Shown in pieces: positions 11,753-23,320 of a DNA stretch of 64,000 bases (position 1 is its first letter; every line of letters begins with the position of its first letter). Below the pieces are notes generated by a model. It did no database searches, had not been told where the DNA came from, and was given only the letters and a program-made list of their open reading frames with translations. This DNA comes from Pyronema omphalodes (lineage: Eukaryota > Ascomycota > Pezizomycetes > Pezizales > Pyronemataceae). The translations under genes were made by a program, and so were the position numbers. The DNA lies in NCBI GenBank assembly GCA_024516155.1, contig JAJJXM010000037.1, positions 496,001 through 560,000 of the forward strand. Direction: 5' to 3'.

Positions 11753-12967
11753 TGATTTGATTTGATTTGATTTTTTCTTGAACGTTCCCAACCTTAAGGT
11801 TATGACGTATGCCACAGTCTAATTACATTTCGAGGCTCCAGCTGTTACCTTGGAGTCTCGCTGGGATCCGCCCCGGAGCGTACTTCATTTCTTGGGCCTG
11901 TTGCCACCTCTCTTCCTCCTGCTGGTTTTCATTCTCGTCGTTACATTTTGGAGCCCTGTTCAGAGTTCGGCACGGTCCGTCCGGTCCCGTCCTGGCTTTG
12001 GACGGGACCGGACCGTCACTCGCGGTCCCGTCCTGAAGTACGACCAGGACCGGCCGTCCTGGAGGCACCATGGACGGGACGGACCGCGGGCGACCGTGGG
12101 TGACCACGACTGGCGTCACGACTGGTCACTCGCAACCCGCAGTTTTTTACTACGGCTCATGGTGTTTTCCTTAGATAATTCTGATGCATTGCACGAATTA
12201 AAGTCACCTATATGGAGTTGCTTGCAAACAAAGAAAAACTATACTTATGCATAAGAATGCTCCTTCGCCCGCCACTAAAATGCGTCCTTCACCATCTTTC
12301 TCGAATGAACACAACTCTTGAGGGGACAAGCAGAGTGTTCTGCTCCTGGTCGGAACAGGTGTAGAGGACGGCAATGAGCTCTGCTGGGAATTGTGTGATT
12401 GCTGTTGATGTTTGAATTACATGGCAATGAAAGAAGTGGAAAATTCTTGCAGGTAGAAGAAGGAAAGGTAGAAGATGGAATTTGAAGGATAGGAGGAATA
12501 TTTATAGCGGGATCGTACTTTACTAACAAACAAAAACAATATCAAGCTACCATAGGCGGTCAAAATATTTCTGGGTGAAGCGTGCACCTGCAGTGGGATG
12601 TAAAAGTTTTACTAAAGTGCAGCATGACGGGTTCATCTACTACAGTGCTGAAGACGTCGCTGCTGCGGCCCATAATGTCTGGCAAACTTGAACCAAACCA
12701 CCCCCTGCAAACTAGCTCATCCGAAGCCCGCCGTCACCCGCCGTCCCGTCCGGTCTTTTCAGTTTGCGGACGGGACCGGACCACCGAGTGGCCGTCCGTC
12801 CGAAGTCGAGGACGGGACCGGACCACCAGCGTGGTCCCGTCCGGTCCGCCGTCCTGGACGGACCGTGCCGAACTCTGGCCCTGTTTGCTCTTTTCCCTCC
12901 CGGCACTCTCACTCTACACTCTCACTTCGTTATTCGTACACTGTCCCTGCTCACTTCTGCTCTCCTC
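11753..12967 (-). mobile_element. SINE-like retroposon, interrupted by a hAT element
   Basis: The unit is flanked by a perfect 16-bp direct repeat, TAGTATGGCTTATGAT (11737-11752 and 12968-12983), typical of target-primed retroposition. Removing the nested hAT leaves about 290 bp. On the minus strand it ends in a short A-run plus tandem AATCA-type units (the plus strand reads TGATT repeats at 11753-11772), i.e. a simple-repeat 3' tail. A second copy of its body lies at about 39972-40170. No coding capacity or clear Pol III A/B box was confirmed, so SINE-like is by architecture; a truncated LINE is the alternative. Confidence 0.72.
11961..12877 (+). mobile_element. Non-autonomous hAT-superfamily element, copy 1 (917 bp)
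   Basis: Terminal inverted repeats of 22 bp begin CAGAGTTCGGCACGGTCCGT and are perfect. The element is flanked by an 8-bp target-site duplication, GCCCTGTT (11953-11960 and 12878-12885). CAGnG termini plus an 8-bp duplication are diagnostic of hAT. The subterminal regions are packed with GTCCCGTCC/GGACGGGAC-type motifs on both strands, likely transposase-binding subterminal repeats. No transposase frame is present. It has a close relative in the opposite orientation at 24506-25389. It inserted into the SINE-like retroposon. Confidence 0.88.
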
Positions 12968-13297
12968 TAGTATGGCTTATGATATTTTGCTGAAACATTG
13001 TGATGCATTGCACTGATTAAAGTCAGGTATATGCAATTAGAATGTGAAGATAAGCAGATAGGCGGAATATTTATTCTGCAACCGTATTTTGATAAGCAAC
13101 ATAAGTGATATCAAACTACTACACTAGACAATCAACTATTTTAGGGTGAAGTCAATCCGACCTGCGACTACAGTATAACTATTGACAACCCTATCCCTCT
13201 ACAGCTCATTTTTAAGTCACTTCAAGAGTCGAGATAGGTTTTACTAATTCACAGAATAGTGCATATATATTATATACACGATAAAGCTCTAGTAAAC

Positions 13298-15741
13298 TCA
13301 ATATTCAGGTAAAAATATTTCATACTCATCGTATTCGCGGCTCCTGCCCGAAATTTGAGGACGGCAAATCAAGGTTGATGGTGTAATTTCGATCAGCAAG
13401 GCGTAGTCTAGTTCAATCGTTTTCGGTAACCAGTTTTTTGGGCTGAGAATCTCCTTATGCGAGAGATATCTCCAGTTCATCGTCTGTAGAATTTGTGCTA
13501 ATATCCCAGGATCAGCATATTACAAGAGACGGGAATATGAAACATAGCCATGAATCACGGTCCTATTTTTTATAACATATGGTTATGGTTGTCTGTACTT
13601 ACGTTCGTCATTTTTGTGAGATCTGTAAACTATTTCGTCCGAAAATCTCCCTCGTCTGAATGCGCCCATCTCTAAAGTCCTCTTGAGCGTATGGATCCAC
13701 TGAGAGTTGCTACGCACTGATGTTCCCTTAACCCAGCATGACGATATTAGTAGAATAGAAAAGAAGTCATAGATGTTCTAGGATACCTTTTCAACAATCC
13801 ATACTATATCACTCACGACACGTTCATCGGTGGTTGCAGAGGCCATTAGTTGTCTAATTCCAAAGCTATACCGAAGAATACGAGATTGAATTATGGCCGT
13901 TTCTGATATACCTTTCTCGGTGTAATCCACTCTTGTACCAGAAGAAGTCAAAGACGCGGAATCAATCTTCAGGTTCTGGCACCTCCGACTCTCAAGAGCT
14001 CTAAATGTAGCACCCAGTGCTACTGCCCTCCATCTAAGATATCGCTAGTTAGTCCCTCGCTGCTCTGGTAAAATCGAAAGGATAAAGATACCCAATATCC
14101 TTCTGACGGATTATGGTTGTGTTTCCTTGGCCACTATATTGTTGTTGCACGGTGTTGAAAAGATATTGGCTGTCGCCAAATCCACCTGTCAGAACAATCT
14201 GTAATATTGATAAAAAGTTCAGATTAACCCATTTGAGGAGAAGTCAGCTCAAACGTACATTGATTTGCATGGAACTGTCAATTTTTCTCACTGCCTGAAC
14301 TTGAGTTTCAATAAGATGATTTATGTCCTCTCCGATCGGCTGAAATATCCGAATGAGGTCATCACTACACAGTATATCAATATGATTAGCTTAAAACATA
14401 TGCAGAATTGCGTATTTACTAACTGTAACAGTAATATTGTATTATCCCTTATTCTCGGGCCATTGTCTGGAATACCGTCGAGATCAACGTGTAAAAGGCT
14501 TTCGTCGATAATTTCAACGCTAAATTCTGGCTTTATAAAATCCTCGAACTGATTGCGCATCCTCTGTTTTCGAGATTCCGATATCTTATCATAACGATCC
14601 CCAACCAAGAAGGCGATATGTTGTTCAAAAGCAATATTAAGGTGTATTGAGCCGTACATTCCCCCTAATTTTTAATTAGTAAAACTGTATAAAAAAGAGT
14701 ATTGGATATTTTATAGAGCTTGACTACCATCCCCCTGTACTATTTCGCCCATTTTCAATGGATCTTGACTGTCAATCTGGTAGGTAACTAGATCCTTTTT
14801 GTAGAATTAGTCACTATATAAACTGCGTAAGGTACGTGTATCAATAATGAAGCTATGTTTAAATGGGTCAAACATATTGTGTCAACGCGTTCCAGTGATT
14901 TACTTTATAGGTGAGGAACTATTCCGCTCACTTTTTACATGAGAAATATCAACTTACCACAGTCCCTCCACCAGCATCGCATATTATCAGCGCGCTACCT
15001 TCCTATGTCGCGTACTTTAATAAGCTTCACCGGAACATACTCGAAACTTGCGCTAAAGGCGAATTTTCCCATACCGAAAATCTATTACCAAAATGCATAA
15101 CTGCTAGCGCTGCCGCTTCCGGCTCGCATATCAGTTCAATATCATGGGGGAGACCAGCATTTCTGGCTATCATCTTCATTCGATCCCGAGCACTGGGCGA
15201 CCATACTGCAGGTACGCCCAGGACAACATGAAGCTTGGAATTTTCCACGATACTAATGGATTTGCCTAGTTCCTGGGATATGCTTTGTATTGTATAATTC
15301 CACAGTTGTTGCAAATAATCTGCCGTGACACTACTTGCATCTTTTTCGGGAGGGCAGTGAGTCTTAAAATGTTGTACTGTTGCGCTATTTTTGTATTCAT
15401 TATAAAAGGGTTGGTCAGTCCATTGCTCTAAAAGTGGTTTAAACCATTCCAATGGCTCATTGGAGGCTTTAAATCTTCCGCCGTTTTTGGGAAATCCCCA
15501 TGATCGAACCTTCCCATCAGCACCGTAAGTAAGTTGAGTAGGAACTTTGTGTGATCTGCTCAAGCGACCCTTTCTAGTTGGCCAGTCGTCGATGACATTT
15601 ACTGCGCGAATTCCATCGGTCCATGCAACACCAGAATATCTAGCGATGTTAGTACAGTTCTTCCTTGGAATGAAGAGAAAAATACGTAGTGCCAAAATCA
15701 ATCCCAATGAACAAACTGATGTTTTCATTGACAGATGTCAT
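13298..15741 (-). CDS. Hsp70-like ATPase (HSPA12-type actin-like fold), 595 aa, 10 exons
   Basis: Exons (minus): 15741-15686, 15639-15041, 14998-14958, 14794-14728, 14664-14424, 14364-14259, 14198-14092, 14033-13787, 13726-13603, 13497-13298. The joined frame is 1788 nt and fully open. Motifs appear in Hsp70 order: phosphate-1 IGIDFGTTYSG (residues ~12-22), VLGVPAVWS, ELICEPEAAAL, phosphate-2 DAGGGTVDLVTYQ (~residue 225), and the adenosine loop LTGGFGDSQYL (~375). The short divergent C-terminus in place of a canonical substrate-binding domain places it with the fungal HSPA12-like group rather than the core chaperones. These ATPases are usually cytosolic; client unknown. Introns are 42-163 bp; the 42-bp one is unusually short. 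It is transcribed away from the GTPase gene across 1.3 kb. An intact frame argues against a pseudogene. Confidence 0.9.
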
Positions 15742-17079
15742 ATTTTTGCTCAGAAGACTAAGATTGTTTCTCCCGACGAAGTCTTCAAATTTTGATTGTG
15801 GGGGAATAGGACAGGTACTTCGGAAACAATGAGTGAAGGGACTAGCAAATGAAGTCTCTTGACATAACCGTATGCGCCGTTAAGCGGGGGTGTAATGACT
15901 TAATAAACTCACACAACTGCGAATATTAGTGGAGAATGTTCTCTCAATACAGCATTAGAAAGATAAAATTTTGCTGGCCACACATAGAGTGTTTCAGGCA
16001 GCAGCCTCGCTTAATTACATGGTTGTACCAATGAACTTGGTGTATCAAATATATATCCGGAATAAGATGAGTGTCGATACGTAAAATGAAAATCACTCGC
16101 ATAAACCTGTTTTGTGTCATCACGTAAGATCGAGGGTATAGATGTATGCATGCATGTCAGGCGATATACAGTACTATGGTGTGTCGTAGAACCATAGGTT
16201 GAGCGCGCATGAAGACGAGCTATATGATATCACAAACTAGGTACATAATTTCATTTTGGTGCGGGTCTCAGATGTACTGCAGGCCGCGATATCCACACTT
16301 TGACCGGGGGTGTGACAGGGATTAAATACACCGAGTGATAATATGCGATAAATTCGTTTACGCTCGCGACACCTCTGTTGACCACCGTGACCACATCGCT
16401 GCCCCACTTAGTGAGTTGATATGGCCAATAAAAGAACATTTTATGGTTCACTGGAGTCTATTTACACGCCAAGTATGTCCACTCCTTTTATAACGTACCG
16501 CAGTATTCAACTAATAACACCTAGCTGTGGATCTATTTTTCGCTCAAATTAATTTTTGGTTTTTGGAGAATTATTCTTCAAACAAAATAAATAAAAATTC
16601 CCGAGGTAGATTTATCATTGGTTTGGTTGAAGTTGACTCGATACACGGGACGTCTCGTAGAAAAGTTTTAAGATCCCCCCAGCTATATTCATGTTCAGAG
16701 GCATGGACTCATATGAGATTTGGCACAATTCTAGTGGGTTTCTGCCGTGACACGTCAACTGGCATTGTAATCAAGCAACAGACACGGACAGACTAGATAA
16801 TCTAGAACTGCAGCGATACATGGTGCCAGCTCAGAACCTGTCTCGTATTTACGATCATGAATTGAAGGGTATGGTGTGTATCTACATGAGACTGATATAT
16901 ATTTCATGGCGCCGGTAGATCCAGATATCGAGTGGAAGCAGAGGAAATTCTAAACCTACCGATGGTTATTGCAAACGGTGCAGTAACTACAACCATGCCA
17001 GGTACACGTTGTTCTTCCCACAAACTTGACTCATAACGGATCATAACTAATGCTAGCTGAATACTAAGCTTACCACAAA
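15742..17079. other. Intergenic between the divergent Hsp70-like and GTPase genes
   Basis: About 1.3 kb of AT-rich DNA that must contain the promoters of both divergent genes. Small open frames on both strands look random. No repeat or element was recognised. Confidence 0.45.
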
Positions 17080-18040
17080 ATGCGTGTATCCAGAGCAGAC
17101 ACATTACAGAAAAGCGGCATAACTGCTGAAGAAAATCTTCCGAAACCTGATAGTATGGTGCTTGTAATGGGCACTACCGGCGCGGGAAAGAGCCATCTGG
17201 TGAATACTATGATGGGATACGATGCGGTAGAAGTTAGCGAGCGGCTAGAGCCCTGTAAGTTCTTAAGAAGCGGTTACGGCAGTTGATTGTGTACACCCAT
17301 ACTAATGGAAACGAATTTGGGACATAGGCACCAGAAACTGCCGAATCATATGCTCGAGATTTGGTGGATGCAACACCGCTCTAATTGATACACCAGGGTT
17401 CGACGATGCTTATCGCCCCGATGCAGATATTTTACTGGAAATTGCACAGTGCTTGACTGCACAGTTCAAAAGCGGTGTTCGGATGAAAGGTATCGTCTAC
17501 GTTCATAGGATCACAGACATACGATTCCAACAATCCGACGTCAAAGTCTTAAAAATTCTCGAATTAATTTGCGGTCCTCAAACATTTTCCAATGTAATTC
17601 TGGCTACAAATATGTGGCATGAAATTGATACATTCAAAGGACAACAGAGAACCCAAGAGTTGCGCCGGAGCTTTTGGGCACCATTGATACAGAAAGGGGC
17701 TATTGTTCACAGATTTGATGGCACAACAACCTCTGCACGACATATATTTGGACAACTATTGGGTAAACGCGACGTAATGCTTCAGATACATCGCGAGTTG
17801 ATCATCGAAGAAAAGATACTTGGGGAAACTCAAGTTGGGAAATTTCTCCTCAATCATCCGTCACCAATATTCGGTGCAGCTACACATTACGACGCGTTCC
17901 AGCGTAGAGTTGGCTCAGAAGATCCAGTTCAAAAGAAGGACGGGGAAAATATGAAAGAAGCACTGCTCAAAGGTTTCCTTGGGATGCTGGGATTAATCGT
18001 TGGGCTTGGTAATCTTTTCTTACAGATTGGCGTGGCTTAA
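17080..18040 (+). CDS. AIG1/Toc34-type GTPase with C-terminal membrane tail (295 aa, 2 exons)
   Basis: Exons 17080-17254 and 17328-18040, phase-1 intron of 73 bp (GTAAGT…CATAG). The P-loop is VMGTTGAGKSHLVN (G1 at residues 31-38). G3 is TALIDTPGFDD (DTPG at 79-82), reached only after splicing. The G4 region reads NVILATNMWHE, the fungal variant of TKxD, as in the fungal 'G domain-containing' relatives of plant AIG1/animal GIMAP GTPases. The last ~20 residues (LGMLGLIVGLGNLFLQIGVA) form one hydrophobic helix, suggesting a tail anchor. Length is typical of the family. It lies head-to-head with the Hsp70-like gene and upstream of gene B on the same strand. A role in membrane dynamics or immunity-like signalling is inference only. 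Confidence 0.85.
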
Positions 18041-18774
18041 TTTGATTGGCATGCTTGTAGCAAAGTGTAATGTGAAACATTGTGTATCGTATGGTGAACT
18101 GACATCTTGAACGTGCTTCTGGCAAAACGATTGAATGTTTTACTCCGAAAAGTAGCACGAAATAGGTTTTAATTGGCCATATTTACTGGCTAACTGGAGC
18201 ATCGGTGTGGTTACGGCGATTAAAGAACGGCGTCGCTAGCGGAAAAAAAAAAAAAAAAAAAAAAAAACTTTCAAAACTCAGAACTCGTGCCTATTTTAAA
18301 CAATGTTACCATCCCCGTCGTGGCGACATTATTTAGGTGTCTCCCACTATATGCTTTTTCATGCAAGGTATTTTATCCACATATCTATATGCGCTGTGAC
18401 GTACGCATGCATCGCCTCTGATCGATGCATGAAGCCCGAGTGATACTATTTGGAGGGCCGGAGACCAATAGATTAACGCCCACACTGCTAATGTATTTCG
18501 TTGGTAACATCATAATGCAAAAAATACCAGAGTACATGGGTACATGAATTAATATAATGCACGGCGCTCAGCTTCAGCAATACTTCACCACTAGTCTCGA
18601 CGATTGCCACAGGGAGAAAGTCCGCGCACATATGAACCCTTATGGACGGAATCACAGGATTCTGAAGCCTTTCCATCACCGTATATTCAAGGTATCTGAC
18701 TATTTCAGTGCGTGCTTGCGTGAGAATGTAACGAAATCTATGCTTACATCACAGATTCAGAAATCGCTACTCCT
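18041..18774. other. Intergenic with a 27-nt poly-A run
   Basis: It contains a homopolymer A tract at 18242-18268, possibly the tail of a retroposed fragment, and the 5' region of gene B. The frame used by gene B is open from 18724, so the true first exon may start earlier than modelled. A plus-strand open frame at 18557-18811 ends in a plausible donor but its phase does not join to gene B. Confidence 0.4.
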
Positions 18775-20730
18775 ATGTTGCCTACGAGAACAGAAACTTA
18801 TCCACAGCTAACGGAGCCTAAACCATCTGGCTATAGTATAACACCAACGCGACAGTCCCATGATGGGTGTTTACAACCACAAAAGCTTAACCATGGTAAG
18901 AGGTTTATATATCACGCGGTTCACAGTAGAATTACAACTGATATTATATGATTAATTCAGACAACCTGGTTGATGCAGAGAATAGATTAGATTACGGCGT
19001 ATCTCAAAGAAGCGATGTCGTAGCAGCTACTGACGATAATCTTGAAGCTCTAGAGCACCGACATACGGAATTAATGGGGTCTCAAAATTCCGCTGTAGAA
19101 AAATCCCGGGAGGAACAGCCAGGGGTTACAGAGCAGAGTCATGAAGATATTTCTGAATCAGTGCCACAAAGTCATGGAGATCCTTCAGACTATCCCGAGG
19201 TATCTAACATATTGCATCTTAATCGTGTGGATTACTCATAAGTTGACCAATTATTTCCAGGAATACAATCACATTTCGCAAGATTCCCAAGCATACACAT
19301 GCAATACAGATACCAATACGTCGCCTTCATTGGCCGCTACTCCAAAGCAGTCGAATATCTTAGATGTCATAAAAGACGACCGTAAATCCCTCATCAAAAG
19401 TCAACCAAGCCCCCAAGAATTGAGCATAATCCGCTACGGGGAGATGTATGACTTATCACAACTCGACGACAGGGGTGTTGTAAGGAGCTTTGAGAAATTA
19501 GGCTCTGAGATACACAGGTTTTCCCTGCCATTCTATACCAGCGATCGATACAACCACCAAAAGCTGGTTCAAGGATTGGAAAATTTAGAACTATACAAAA
19601 AACTAGTTCGACCATGGGGCCCAAAGTACTACCCCGCTCTCAAAAAATGCCTAAAGCATAAATCTGCTAGGCGATCATTTATTGACGGACTTTTATGGGT
19701 TGCCTTAACAACGTGGGTGTTTGATTCATGTATGTGAAAGTTTGGGTCCTGCAGTGTTTAAACAGAGATATGGTCCATGAAGCGTATGAACTGACCATAT
19801 CTAGATCCAGAAGAAGTTGCGAAAATTGAAGGCAGAATAAGTGCTTTATGGAATGTCCTTGAAGACATGCCGCAAAAACCTTTACCTCCAGCAATGGTCG
19901 ACAACGAGCATTCATCAACAATGATGGTTTTATCTCCAAATACCCACAATCATCAAAGCATTATCGGTAAATCAACAGAATCTCATCTTCACCGTATATT
20001 TGAAGCATCCGAAGCGTGGGCGAAGATAATAAGTCAACAGAAAGACAAGTTCGTTGTATGGAGCGATATAAGTAACGAGAAACCACAGCGCCACCCCTCA
20101 AAACTCCGCTTTCTAATGATACCCGGATTATATAAACAAATTGGGTATGATGATACCGAGGTTGTCAATACAGAATGTGTTTTGAAGATGCAACAATGGA
20201 AGAAGCGAAGGACAATAAGAAAGGCTCTGCGTCCTGTGGCAATGAAATTAAAGGGAGAGCGAAAGACGGCAAGACATTCCGGGAATCCTGTGAGAATCAA
20301 CCTAGAGCACTTGATGTTATTCACAACTAAAGGAAGAGGGACGTTTACAACGAAGTTGCGTGAATTTAAGAATTCTCCCATTCATTCCAGAGAAGAGGAT
20401 CCGAGAGACCCATTCAGACTCGTACCGGACAATCTTTTCTCACAGCCAGAGGAACCACTAGACCGGTCCAAAGGCACACCAGAAGGTCATGAAAATCGGT
20501 CATCTGCACAAAACCAAACAAACCCCGACGTTCACACTAAACGCCATTCGAGTATTTATTCTTCAAGCGCCCCATGGTTGGAAATTGTTAAAAAAACCGC
20601 TGCCCTGAAATCGACGCAGCAACGGATATTCGGTAAGGGTCAAGTCACGCTAAGTCAGCCGGAAGGAACCAAGGGCGGGGAACACCAGATGACAACAGCG
20701 CGAGAAGAAAACCCAAAGGAGAGAGAATAA
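18775..20730 (+). CDS. Gene B: paralog of gene A (about 584 aa, 4 exons)
   Basis: Exons 18775-18895, 18961-19199, 19261-19729, 19805-20730; introns of 65, 61 and 75 bp in phases 1, 0 and 1. The joined frame is open. The N-terminus is acidic and disordered. The ~85-residue core (LDDRGVVRSFEKLGSEIHRF … YNHQKLVQGLENLELYKKLV … FIDGLLWVALTTWVF) aligns residue by residue with gene A, and the following intron has the same place and phase. The C-terminal exon shares ALWNVLEDMPQKP (gene A: QLWRLISLFPQAP) and the IPGLYK motif, but then becomes highly basic (KKRRTIRKALRPVAMKLKGERK), which could bind nucleic acid or acidic membranes. No catalytic motif. The 5' end is the least certain part. Confidence 0.75.
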
Positions 20731-22781
20731 TACCCAGGGAAAGCAATGGCACCCAACAACCAAAACAAGCGAAAACCACACCCCCCAGCTCCTCGATAAT
20801 TCACGAACATGGGCGAACGTGGTATTTGCAAGCAACAGAGAAATCTATGTTTAGACTGTGTGGACAAGCAGCAACCCCGGACACAACACACTGCTGGAGT
20901 CGAACGGGTGGAGGGGCGAAGTGGTGGAGGGAAGGAGTGCAGGAGGGAAGAGGTGGGGGGAGAAGGGGTGGAGAGACAGCTACAGGGAGAAGGGGTGGAG
21001 AGACAGCTACGGGGAGACCGGGGAAGAGGAGTGGTAAAGAGTTGGGCGGTGGTAATATGGTGTAGTTATTTGATTCTAGAGATGCATGTAATAGAAATTA
21101 AGAGATTTCAACTTTGACGGCACACGATGTGAAAACGAAACGCGCTCGACCGTGCAAAATTACGCGTAAAAAACCCCCGTAGCGCTAGATGCGCGGTACT
21201 CTGAACCTAGGCAAGGGATATCCTACATATTTCATGGTCTTGGTGGGGGTGTCCTGCATAGTTTCCGTAAACATTCGGCAGATAAATTCTCTTATATAGT
21301 AATTTTACCACATTCATTACGCAACTATATGTAGAATAGTTGAATACTCATGGACAAGCGCCAAGTCTTCAGCATGGTTCACAGGTTAACATCGGTAATA
21401 TCTTAAATAACTAGTTAATCATCGGAAACATACAATGCGAAGCTTTCTACGGAGATAATATAAAAAGACCAATAAAACTAACATAAGAACCTCCTGAGGC
21501 TGTGACGAAACATTAGCCGCAAGGATTGTTCGTGCCAAGGTGGTGCATTAGGTCGCAAGTACTGACATGGTGGCTTGTGCAGTTTCTTATACGCTATTAC
21601 GGGTATCAAACCAATGAAAACTGGCCAGATGGCACAGTACCATACAGCTTCCAGTTGTTCAGAATCCATGAAGTCTCATGGAAAACGATTACTGCGTTTG
21701 ACAAAATCGCACCAGGATTTAGCCATTGTGCTCTGCAATATTACACGAAGTATTTTCAATACAATCAAGTAATTGTTACATGATCATCGAAGTTTTTGCG
21801 GAGATAATTTCCTATATGCCAACATCTGTTTACCTCGCTTGCTCTTGAAGGAACTTATAACCTAAGCTACGTCTACGGCCATGGAGGACACACCGTTCCT
21901 TTGGGGAAGAGCTTTTTTTAGCCCTGAGCACAATATTTCCTTACAGATCCTGCCATATAGCGGCAGAATCAGGATTCGAATGTGCGTGTGCCAAAATTGG
22001 CAGAGCGACAAATGTTGAAAAATCTCGAATGACCATACCAAGAACGTCCTGTACCGTAACTCCGCGTTGTATGTAACTTAAGCAAAGAGCAAAGGTCCAC
22101 AATGCCCGTCTGTACACCAATAAGTTTTCAAATGGCTGATGAGATTTAAATACCCGCACCAAAAAATTGAAAACATTAGTAATTCTTATCTGTGGCTAAG
22201 GAAAGGCTGATACCGTGAACACGCAGAGAAAGTTATGTACGGCCATTGCGAATGGAGAGCGCACCCAAATGGAGAGCATACAAAAATGAATAGCACGCGT
22301 GAATGTAAAATGCTGCGCAAATTAGTAGCACACATGGAGTAACTGCAAAAACATTGAAGGGGATCTGATATTACACAAGCGGTTTGCGAACGAGAAATGC
22401 TAAATGCGGGGAGACGTACTCCCCGAGAGATACACAACAAGCATTCTCATCCACAGATAGGGTTTAGTAATGTTTTGAATTTCTTGGTGTGGGTATTTGA
22501 AACTCATCGGTCATTTTCAAATTTATTAGCTTTTAGGCGGGCATTGTAGACCTTTTCATTATTGCGGAAGCAGAAGAGCCTCATATCAACAGTAGTTGAT
22601 GGTTTCGTTGCGGATTGTGGTTGAATGCTATGGCTCAGTTTTGAAGCCTCCTCTACGCGATTTGAAAGATCATGCCTCCTTCACATGTGTGATGTACCCG
22701 AAGCTGAAATAAAACTAGACGATCCACTTTTTCATGCCGATCAGCTAAGCCTGTTCGGGAAGTATCGAGTAATGCATAATA
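20731..22781. other. Intergenic, gene-poor
   Basis: Just downstream of gene B is a G-rich stretch with a two-copy tandem unit containing GGTGGAGAGACAGCTAC (about 20965-21016). The remainder is AT-rich with only short, unsupported frames. Confidence 0.4.
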
Positions 22782-23320
22782 TGGTGCCGGCCACTTAGTA
22801 GGGCTAGCGTCTTGGCAAAGTCTTGGCATATACAAAACATAAATTCTGATTACTAAGCGCTGAGTGATGACGTATGAGTCAGTTTTCCCATACAAAGCCT
22901 TCCAAGACCTGATTAGTAAGTATCGAGTGATGACCCCTGAACTTGGTGTCACAAAGCAGGGCCACCGAAAAGGTACTAGTGTAATATCATTATATATCAC
23001 TCGGCTTGTACTACGCTCGATACGGTATATACTATACCTATTAGGGTATGGCGTGCATAATAGAGCCTCGCTAGTGATGCATTCAAAAGTCCCCTCTGCC
23101 ACCAAAACATGGGTCACTTTCAAACGCTATCTACTCCACAACCACGCCTCCAAATCGAATTTTGACGCCCCAGAATTGTTCTCTGACGTCCATTCTACAA
23201 AGTTGGGGCATTAAAATTAATAATTTTTTTCGTCGCGAGGAGGAGATACGGTCGGCGCGGGGGGGTTGTTTTGAGGCCTCAAATCCCTGTCCCGCTAGCC
23301 CTACTAAGTGGCCGGCACCA
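22782..23320. mobile_element. MITE with 28-bp perfect TIRs and TA duplication (539 bp)
   Basis: The left terminus TGGTGCCGGCCACTTAGTAG continues to GGGCTAGCG and is repeated perfectly in reverse at the right end (23293-23320). Both sides carry TA (22780-22781 and 23321-23322), the target duplication of Tc1/mariner/pogo-type elements. The interior has no transposase; its open frames are short. It is most likely a non-autonomous derivative. Confidence 0.82.

Larger units (their letters stand above)
11573..13190. mobile_element. Old, decayed hAT-type element split by later insertions
   Basis: The left end (11573-11752) matches the terminal and subterminal part of the younger hAT-like element at 11961-12877 with many substitutions (TAGAGTTTGGCACGGTCCGT against CAGAGTTCGGCACGGTCCGT). 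The matching interior resumes at 12968 and fades near 13190 (shared CTGATGCATTGCAC-like and GGAATATTTAT segments). The right terminal repeat is not recognisable. The gap is filled by a retroposon that carries its own target-site duplication, so this element is the oldest layer of the nest. Confidence 0.65.

Noticed and set aside
11823..12990. Open frames rich in Arg, Gly and Pro in the hAT copies
   Set aside because: They come from subterminal GTCC/GGAC repeats; no DDE or hATC-type motif is present, so no transposase is called.
15027..15728. A separate 233-aa protein starting at 15728
   Set aside because: It is exon 2 of the Hsp70-like gene; its first residues are read from exon 1 and intron 1 in the wrong frame, and its last from intron 2.
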